Shown here piece after piece: positions 56,809 through 64,000 of a stretch of 64,000 nucleotides of DNA (the stretch's first letter is position 1; every line of letters starts with the position of its first letter). The notes under the pieces are model-generated. The model was not told the DNA's origin. It saw only the letters and a list, made by a program, of their open reading frames with translations, and ran no database searches. Origin of the DNA: Epiperipatus broadwayi (taxonomy: Eukaryota > Onychophora > Udeonychophora > Euonychophora > Peripatidae); contig JAQFVV010000446.1 of the NCBI GenBank assembly GCA_028023455.1, positions 93,116 through 157,115 on the forward strand. Direction: 5' to 3'. The position numbers and the translations under genes are program-made.

Positions 56809-57240
56809 TTAGCTTCCCATTTTAATCCACAAAATACTTACTTCTCTCAGTACTGCTGCAAAATGTTTTAAAGATATGGAGTCACCCTGCCTTGCACCCT
56901 TCTCAATGTTGACTTTCCTAGTATCATTATGTAATCTAATTGTTGCTGTTGCATTTTTATAAATATTCTTTAAAATATGACAATATCCTGGATCTATACC
57001 TTGATGATCCAATGCTTTAATCACTGAAGAAATGTGTATAGAATCGAATGCCTTTTCATAATCTACAAATCCAAAACATAATGACAAATCATATTCATTT
57101 GTTCTTTCTATGACTTCTCTCAATACCTGGATATGATATATTGTACTAAAACCACTTTTAAATCCAGCTTGTTCTCTTGGTTGGTGGAAATCCAAAGTTC
57201 TCTCTAGACGAGTTGTAATTATCTTGGTAAAATTTTTTAT
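56809..57240 (-). CDS. LINE reverse transcriptase, palm part (ORF part 3)
   Basis: It reads TTRLERTLDFHQPREQAGFK, then SGFSTIYHIQVLREVIE, and CFGFVDYEKAFDSI, the first catalytic aspartate motif (F-x-D-Y-x-K-A-F-D). IEKGARQGDSISLKHFAAVL is the R-Q-G-D block. The usual proline after S-I-S is leucine here. The frame is lost at an extra A (56820-56823), just before the VNGEYLSHL-FADD segment. Confidence 0.88.
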   Translation of the reverse strand: MKNFTKIITTRLERTLDFHQPREQAGFKSGFSTIYHIQVLREVIERTNEYDLSLCFGFVDYEKAFDSIHISSVIKALDHQGIDPGYCHILKNIYKNATATIRLHNDTRKVNIEKGARQGDSISLKHFAAVLREVSILWIKMGS

Positions 57241-57605
57241 ATAAAACTGATAAAAGGCTGATAGGTCTGTAATTTCTAATATCTTCTTTATCACCTTTTT
57301 TAAATATTAATATTATTACTGCATTCTTCCAATCTTCCGGTACATCTTTATCATTTAGACATTTGGTATATAACTTTGCTAAAATTGTTTCTATTTCTTC
57401 ACCTCCTTCTTTTAATATATCAATTATAATTCCATCATTTCCTGGAGCCTTTCCTTTCTTCATACATTTAATTGCATGTCTCACTTCTTCGTTTAAAATT
57501 CTGGGCAATTCGGAAGATGTAATAGATATAGGAGGTACTTGTTCTTTATTACTATATAATTCTTGATAAAAATCTTCTACCAATTTCATGATGTCATCTC
57601 TCTTT
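57158..57605 (-). CDS. LINE reverse transcriptase, N-terminal part (ORF part 2)
   Basis: This part encodes the fingers region. KCMKKGKAPGNDGIIIDILK is the K-x-P-G-x-D block, then WKNAVIILIFKKGDKEDIRN and YRPISLLSVLYK is the R-P-I-S-L block, all standard for non-LTR polymerases. The true continuation shifts frame at an A6 run (57233-57238), where one extra A sends the reading to the wrong tail. The open frame as it stands runs on to 57158. Confidence 0.88.
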
Positions 57606-58967
57606 TTAGTAATAATTCCATCTTTTTTTTCTTATTGCAGATATAAATTTCCTACCAATATCAAAATGTTGTTTAACATTCTTGAGACTTTTATTTTCTT
57701 CTACAGCTTTCCTTGCTATTTCACAGTTATACTTTCTTATATCATTTTCAACTCTTTTCAGTACCATTTTACAAAATTCGAGATATTCAATTCTTTTTAA
57801 TACATCATTTTTGTATATCTTCATATTCCTTCTTTTCTTCATAAATTCTCTAGTCTCAGTAGAAATTTTATTAGTCAATTGCTGCTTTTTTCTACCAGCT
57901 ATCTTTGTTGCAGTTTTTAAAAGTGTATCAGTTATTTTCATATTAATTTCATTCAAATCTGAATCATGTTCAAAATCTCCTAACACTCGAAACCTATTTG
58001 TAAGTTCTAATTTAAATTCATTAGAATGTTTCTGAAGATTAGGAATATCAACTGTAAATATTGTTTTTCTCAATAATTTTTGTCTCTCTAGTTTTACATT
58101 AACACGTAACTTATACCTTACTAATCGATGATCACTTCCTGTGTAAAATTTATTAAGAACATTACAATCTTGAAATATGTATTTCCTGTTAGTCAAAATA
58201 TAATCCAATTCTGCTGTACCTTCATTTGGATGCTTCCATGTCCATTTCCTTTTAACATTTTTCTCAAAAAATGAATTCATAATATAAAGTTTTTCTTTTT
58301 CTGCAAACTCCACAAGTCTATGTCCTCTCTCATTTCTATTACCATAACCAAAATTACCTTCAGCAATTTCATCTTTCATTTGTCTACCAATTCTAGCATT
58401 AAAGTCTCCCATAACAATTTTAAAATGTTGTTTACTCTGATCAAAAGCCTTTTGTACATCCATATAAAAATCTTCTACTACTTCATCACTATGAGAACTT
58501 GTTGGGGCATAAACCTGAATTATCTGCATTTGGTATCTGCTATTAAGTTGTATAACTAATCTTGCAACTCTGTCCGATACACCATCAATCTCCACAATAT
58601 TGTTCTTCCACTTTTTATTTATAATGAATCCTACTCCACTTGTATTTCCAATATGTGTGCCTTTATAATAGAGTATATGTCCACTTTTTAAATCAATTGT
58701 TTCTTCACCTTTTCTTCTAACTTCACAAAGTCCAATAATGTCCCATTTAATATAAGACAATTCTTCTTCTAATTCTTGCAATCTTCCTTCACTTGAAAGT
58801 GATCTGCAGTTGTAAGTACCTAAATAAAAAGTCATCATCAAATGGCAGCCTGGGTCCACAATCAGGGGATTCTTAGCACCCTCCATCTTCAGCCACCAAC
58901 CGCTGCCTTGGTTGGTGACTTTACAGCCTCCTGGGAATAAGGGCCATGCTTTATTTTTGTCTGTCAT
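57606..58967 (-). CDS. LINE endonuclease domain and linker (ORF part 1)
   Basis: This part starts at a true ATG and encodes an apurinic/apyrimidinic-type endonuclease (about residues 50-300) that nicks the target to prime reverse transcription. Visible catalytic motifs are TYNCRSL (Asn), CEVRRKG (Glu), QVYAPTSSH (Tyr), MGDFNARIG (Asp/Asn) and GSDHRLV (Asp-His). None is missing. A basic linker follows. The frame ends (KKRWNYY) because of one extra A in an A8 run at 57623-57630. Removing one base restores RKKDGII and continuity with the next part, so the family ORF is longer. Confidence 0.9.
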   Translation of the reverse strand: MTDKNKAWPLFPGGCKVTNQGSGWWLKMEGAKNPLIVDPGCHLMMTFYLGTYNCRSLSSEGRLQELEEELSYIKWDIIGLCEVRRKGEETIDLKSGHILYYKGTHIGNTSGVGFIINKKWKNNIVEIDGVSDRVARLVIQLNSRYQMQIIQVYAPTSSHSDEVVEDFYMDVQKAFDQSKQHFKIVMGDFNARIGRQMKDEIAEGNFGYGNRNERGHRLVEFAEKEKLYIMNSFFEKNVKRKWTWKHPNEGTAELDYILTNRKYIFQDCNVLNKFYTGSDHRLVRYKLRVNVKLERQKLLRKTIFTVDIPNLQKHSNEFKLELTNRFRVLGDFEHDSDLNEINMKITDTLLKTATKIAGRKKQQLTNKISTETREFMKKRRNMKIYKNDVLKRIEYLEFCKMVLKRVENDIRKYNCEIARKAVEENKSLKNVKQHFDIGRKFISAIRKKRWNYY

Positions 58968-59704
58968 AATTATATATATGTATTGGAAAAATATTTATCA
59001 TTTACACAAACATTCATTCTGCCTTATCAGGCACTGAGAAGAAAGACCATGGTGTTTCTTGATCTTAAACTCAGAGGTAAAAAGCCAATAAACTCGCCAT
59101 GCTGGCTAATGCATGTTGGTAAGCAGCCCATCCATGTTCGTGTACTATATGAATAATCACATAGTAATAACAGCTGCAACGACAAGAACGTATGCAGTGG
59201 ACATTAGGAATTTGCCCTGCTCGGTTCCTTTAAGGCCTCCAAGAGGAATCAAAGGGTCTCCTTTCAGTTAATAGCAAACTCCTTTCTGCAGCCAATTGTA
59301 ATGACTATTATTATTAAAATCCTTTCATGCAACCAAAACAAACGTTAGTTATTCAGAAATTAAGAAAGTTGCACCTTATATTAATTATATTATAGATTTA
59401 CTAATAAAAATAATTTTTTCAGCAGAAATAAAATCCATTTAGTTTATTCTAAAGTTTCTATATTATTTAATTTCAAGTATTTGGGTGAACACCAAAATTT
59501 AAGATCAAAAGCATATTCTAAATTAATTTAAATTTTTTTCACACACATATTGAGAGAGAGAAGACATTTCAAACATGTATATAATATAAACTATGATCAT
59601 ATATTTGCATTTTTTTTAATGTTCTTATCAAAACACCAAAATAATTAATAAAAAAATAGAATACTGTATATGTTTGCTCTAGAACAAATAAGAATTTTGA
59701 GCTG

Positions 59705-59805
59705 TCAGGTGTTGTTAGCCGAGAGGTCAGCATAGCTGCCTTGCAAGCAAGCAGTTGTTGTGGGTTTGCTTCCTGGCCGATGCTATGACATATGGAAAAA
59801 AAAGT
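59705..59805 (+). mobile_element. tRNA-derived SINE, TGC-type, best preserved
   Basis: The head GGTGTTGTTAGCCGAGAGGTC, the stem-loop GCTGCCTTGCAAGC, a lengthened variable part with AAGCAGTTGTTG, box B GGGTTTGCTTCC and the tail GATGCTATGACATATGG plus an A run are all present. An 11-bp duplication ATTTTGAGCTG/ATTTCGAGCTG (59694-59704, 59806-59816) flanks it. Confidence 0.93.
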
Positions 59806-60049
59806 ATTTCGAGCTGAAAACAAGAAAAAATAAAATTTTATAATGGTATATAATGAAAAGAGTCGGTTACTCATATAAAGGGGTTATAATCTGGTTTGCT
59901 GCCATGAAAACTTATTTTTATTAATCTTTAACATTTGGAATGCAATTACCAATAATATTAATTAACCACTTATGTGAATGAGTATGACCATTTTAATTCA
60001 AAAAAAGAAAGAAGAGAAAAAAAAGAGGTTGAGAAAAAATGTACTCTAA

Positions 60050-60660
60050 AAATAAATTTTGCATGACTATTTAAACCAATATGTAAAACCCAAATATCTC
60101 CACATACAAAACATGTTGGTTCATTAATATTTAACATGTTGTCTTTTATTTTATTCTTCAGGAAACTTTTCACTCTAAAATAGTTTAAAACTCATCTGAC
60201 TATAGCTCTCCACTGTATTTTATTCTCTGCCATATCTTTCCAATGGAAACACTTCTCTTTACACTTTCTTTGAGATAATTCTTATAATATAGATGGTTCT
60301 ACTTCTCTCATGCAAATCACACTCCAATACATTACAAAACACTCATATAGGAAATCATGCATTGTTCATTTGCTTTGTATGTCCACTCCAATGAAAGTAT
60401 GATTTTATAATACTAGACATTGTAATATCATATCCATCAATTTTTTTTTAAAAAAAACATTGATATTTATGATTTTCCCATTGTATTTTTAAAATTTTAT
60501 GGAGCATCTTTAAATAAAATTTATCTAATGCCATTTTATTGAGCCTAACAGTTGTCTAGTATACAGGTGACTTGGTTGGAGTAGTTATTTTCCTCTGATA
60601 AAATAGTTTATTTTTTAACTTGCTAAAAGCAGCAGCAACACACTGACTTTTATATTATAT
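60050..60660 (-). repeat. Diverged LINE 3' region, shared with 35.8-36.2 and 42.1 kb
   Basis: Shared words include CAAAACATGTTGGTTCATTAA (35.8 kb), GCATTGTTCATTTG (36.1 kb) and TTTTAAAATTTTATGGAGCATC (42.1 kb). No open frame survives. The order of the shared blocks suggests a tail of the second LINE type or its thumb region. Confidence 0.4.
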
Positions 60661-61584
60661 CTCAACATCTAAGTCCACATTTTCACTTTGGAAACTACCA
60701 AAGTATGATCAGACAAAGTGATGATTGGTTTCAGATCTTTTTCTCCTATTTACTGATAACATAGCAGTACAGAGAATTGTGTTTAGATTAATCTCTAGAA
60801 ATAATGAAGAACAAAGGGATCCTCAATCCTTGTATACCTTATGCTTAAGCTTATGTTATAACTGCTTACTTATACTCATAACTCAATAGCTTGAGTCTTT
60901 TCCTAAATGTCACAAAGCACTTTTCAAATCTGATTTTAAATTAATTAACTTGTTTCTTGGTAAATGTATTTAATTAAAATTTTATAAGATTTACATAAAA
61001 TTTTATATTACATTTTACTATTTGTTTTTCTTATAAAAATATTTTTTATTGAATCTTACAATATTATACTATAGCAAATTCAAATAATAAATAGTGCAAT
61101 ATGGCTTTAACAAATGAATTCAAGCCACAAACTTACTATTTTCAAAATTTCTTTAATTATATTATTAATGAATCAATTTTCTTATTACATAATAAAACTA
61201 TGCCTACGCCAAAGAATGACATCTATTTCTTTTACAACATTAAGTAATAACTAATTTCTAATGGAGAAATACATTAAAATAAACTCAATTTTCAGTTATT
61301 ATTAGTTCCAATGATCACACCCCTTTTGCGCCTCCCATTTAAAGAACCATTGTAGTCTTGATTACAATTATTAATGCAAATAAATGTAGGTCTGACCTTA
61401 ACACAAATTTATAAGGAACACATCCTATTTTATGCACCCGTATCATGTCCAATATATTTATTAGTTTTTGCTTATGAATATGAATCCATGACTTTTGTAA
61501 ATATGCTTATTAGAAAAATAAGCTTTCTAATGTGCCTTAACACCAATGTTGTGCTGAAAAATTACTTTGTAGAGAATCTTCATT
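60661..61584. other. AT-rich non-coding stretch
   Basis: No gene or bounded repeat was recognised. Confidence 0.4.
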
Positions 61585-63700
61585 TTTTACTAGAAAGAAG
61601 TTTTCTGCTAATTTTCAGATGACCATATGATTCTTCTTTGAAGCCTTAAAGAAATACAGCAGGCCAAATTTCTAATGTTCACTCCATACATTCTAGTTAA
61701 AGCAACAGTCATTATTATATGATTATTTATATAGTAACAAACATTGTTGGACTGCTCATCAAAATGTATTAGCAAGCATGGTAAGTTTATTGGCTTTTAA
61801 CTCAGTGTTTAAAATCAAGAAATACCATAGTCTTCTCAGTTGTCAGATAATTCTTAACAGAAATAGAAATTACATTTTCTTGAAGGAACAATGTATGTGT
61901 CTGTAAATAGATTTCTTTAAATAGATATTTGTATGACAGATAAGACTAAATTATGGTCCTCATTTCCAGAAGACTATAAAATTGCAGACAAGGAATGCTA
62001 GCAGCCATAGGTGGAGGGTGCTAAGAATCCTGTGATGGTAGACTCAAGCTGTCCATATGTTCAAGTAATGAAAAATTGCATGAATTGGACAAAGAACTTT
62101 ATTATGTTAGAAGAAAAAGTGAAAAAACATTTATTGATTTAAATAGTGAAAACACAAATGGAGTGGCATTTTTTAGAAATAAAAAGTAGAAAACAATATT
62201 ATAGAAATTGGTAGTAAATCAGATATGGTGGCAAAATTAACAATTCAACTTAATTGAAGATATCAAATGCAGATAATTCAAATTTATGCCCAACAAATTA
62301 TCATTGTGATGATGAAGTAGAGAATTTTTATATTGATATACAAAATGCTTTTGGTGAGACGTCTTAAAATTGTCATAGGAGACAGTAACAGTAGAATTGA
62401 TGAACAATTAGAAGATAATGCTCTGGTAAAATTGGTTATAGTGATAGAAATGAGAAAGGACACAGACTTGTGGGGTTCTCAGTAAAAGAAAAAATATATA
62501 TTATGAAATATTTTTTTGAGAAAATGATAAAGAGAAATACATATGGAAGAATCCAAATGAAAGTATAGCTGAATTGCATTATGTTTTAATTAACAAAAAA
62601 TATATAATTCAAGGATCAAGTAGTGTGATGAAAGATATATGTTTATGCAAATCTAGAGAGACAAAAATTATTAAGACAAAGTCTTCATAGATGATTTTTC
62701 CTAATCTTCAGAAACATGACTGATGCAAAAAAAAAACCTACTAATGAATTTTATATTAAGATAAGACAATGTATGAAGAAAATAAGGAATATAAATATAT
62801 ATAAAAATAATCAATTAAGAAGAATTAAATATCCGGTATTTGTGAAATGGTAGAAAAGAGTTAACAATGATATAAAAAATATAGTTATGAATAGACAAAG
62901 AAGGCTATTGAAGAGAATATAAGAAGAAAAAATGGAACAATTACTAAAAAGTTAGATGGCATCATAAAATATGTGAAAAATTCTATAAGAAATTATATAT
63001 ATATATAATAAACAACAAATGAATGTCTCTTACAATTGCATTTTCTGAATTTCCTGGAATTTTAAATGATGAAATGAAACATACAATTAAATCTAGGAAG
63101 AAAGGGAAATTTCAGGAAATTGAATTATAATCTATATCTTTAAAAAGTAAAATAAAAAATAGAAAAATTGTTAGCAAAGTTATATACTAAATATGTAAAT
63201 AATAAAAATATACAGGATGATTGGGAAAATGCAATAATATTAATATTTAACAAAGATAGAAAAGATATTAAAAAATAAACAGACATATTATCAGGATAAT
63301 TACAATTTATTTATAATGAGCATTGTATTTTAATCAACAAGAAGAATAAGCTGCATTTAAAAGATGTTTTAGCACAATGGATCACATCCAACTATTGAAA
63401 AATTTCAGAAAGGATCTATGAATATGTGTTGTTTTTAAGCTTTGACTCTATAGATTATAAAAGAAAAAGCAGTTGATTCCATGTGCATTTTTATAGTGAT
63501 TAAAGCATTATATTATCAGATATAAATCCAAATATTGCCATATTCTGAAAATATATATATCAAAATGCAATCATGGTTATTAGATTATATAGTAAGATCA
63601 GAAATATTAACATTGAAAAGTTGTTTGTCAGAGTGCAGTTTCAAAGAAGTATTTTATGGATTAAATTAGAAAAGCAAGGATATAAAAATACAGCAGCTAT
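61585..63700 (+). pseudogene. Second copy of the RTE-like LINE, decayed and 3'-truncated
   Basis: It aligns by eye to the full LINE on the opposite strand from the leader onward. It has AGAAAGAAGTTTTCTGCTA, GAAGCCTTAAAGAAATACAG, GTTTATTGGCTTTTAACTCA, then the start region with TATGACAGATAAGACTAAA, and TGGAGGGTGCTAAGAATCC. Coding remnants follow in order: an endonuclease GDxN block near 62380, a SLNYVLINKKYI-like part near 62570, WENAIILIFNKDRKDI near 63210, RVQFQR (for ARQGD) near 63630, and WIKLEKQGYKN near 63660. It stops just before the FADD region. Stops and indels are frequent, so it is far older than the 56-59 kb copy. Confidence 0.8.
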
Positions 63701-64000
63701 ATAAATATCAAATTTTTTATATATATAAAAAGCTTTTTTCGATACCTGATTTGATGCACTTTTCAAATGTTAATGATCTATTATGTTAACAAACTATTAC
63801 AGACATAAAACCATCTAGTGGTCAATAATGAAATTAAAACAACTAATACCGATATAAATCATTAAAATAAATCAAAACCTACATATAAATCCAGTATTTA
63901 GAAAATAATTGACTATATCATAACAATATAATAAATAAAATAAATTACATGCATTTTTTTTTTTACAATTATATATATATATCAATTTATATAATTTTCC
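63701..64000. other. AT-rich non-coding end of window
   Basis: Nothing was recognised. An AT-rich microsatellite-like run lies near 63969-63982. Confidence 0.4.

Larger units (their letters stand above)
55988..59300 (-). mobile_element. Full-length RTE-like LINE retrotransposon
   Basis: The element runs on the minus strand. It has an untranslated leader of about 330 bp (58968-59300), one long ORF of about 988 codons (58967-56004) for endonuclease and reverse transcriptase, and a 3' end with a (GATGAT)n-type tail at about 55990-56003 immediately after the stop. A single EN-RT ORF, a tiny 3' untranslated region and a trinucleotide tail are features of RTE-type LINEs. The 5' boundary is supported by the second copy at 61.6 kb, which shares the leader. 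Three single-base frameshifts split the ORF. No convincing target-site duplication was found. Confidence 0.85.

Noticed and set aside
57682-58035. 117-codon + strand open frame
   Set aside because: Antisense of the LINE endonuclease-linker coding sequence.
61374-61622. 82-codon + strand open frame
   Set aside because: It overlaps the leader of the decayed LINE copy and has no motif.

Overview
The window is AT-rich animal genomic DNA, almost all of it non-coding and repeat-derived. The type of organism is inferred from content. There is a spliced gene exon, tRNA-derived SINEs, RTE-like and other non-LTR retrotransposons, a Penelope-like element, hAT and other inverted-repeat transposons, and there are no operons or bacterial signals. 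The SINEs have tRNA-Gly(TCC)-like heads and a short TGACATATGG-A(n) tail. Together with the base composition and repeat density this suggests a mollusc, most likely a cephalopod such as an octopus, but that placement is only an inference.

Left part (1-12 kb). A 150-bp hairpin repeat lies at 1.3 kb. A 5'-truncated, twice-frameshifted Penelope-like element (reverse transcriptase plus GIY-YIG nuclease) lies at 4-5.1 kb, followed by a hammerhead-like motif and a second member of the hairpin family. A decayed 3' end of an RTE-like LINE is at 5.55-6.3 kb. A 1.68-kb terminal-inverted-repeat element with a tandem-repeat core and a 6-bp target duplication occupies 9821-11500.

Middle-left part (12-34 kb). 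A 1.25-kb imperfect palindrome has a separate SINE insertion in each arm. Next to it is a MITE that has been split by a 0.77-kb foldback element. A hAT-like MITE with a perfect 8-bp target duplication sits inside a LINE fragment at 15.9-16.5 kb. From 18 to 32 kb the sequence is mostly featureless AT-rich DNA with microsatellites, small palindromes and further MITE copies. A decayed reverse transcriptase lies at 32.6-33.35 kb, and a possible terminal exon on the + strand at 33.70-33.82 kb.

Middle-right part (34-52 kb). Two separated pieces of a second LINE type occur on the minus strand: the reverse transcriptase tail at 36.2-37.6 kb, and an SGNH/coiled-coil ORF1 plus part of the endonuclease at 40.6-42.0 kb. 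Between them is a recently duplicated MITE. Further SINE, MITE and tandem-repeat copies follow.

Right part (52-64 kb). The only confident cellular gene is the first coding exon, on the minus strand, of a polypeptide N-acetylgalactosaminyltransferase (52627-53108). It codes for the type II membrane anchor, the stem and the start of the catalytic region, and ends in a GTAAGT splice donor. The rest of that gene would lie at lower coordinates, but no other exon of it was identified. Two other possible minus-strand coding pieces lie at 54.3-54.6 and 55.5-55.8 kb. An essentially full-length RTE-like LINE (55988-59300, minus strand) keeps its endonuclease and polymerase motifs but has three one-base frameshifts, all in A runs. 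A second, heavily decayed and 3'-truncated copy of the same LINE lies on the plus strand at 61.6-63.7 kb. The mobile elements share sequence with one another and appear to have inserted into each other. The cellular gene is probably independent of them.
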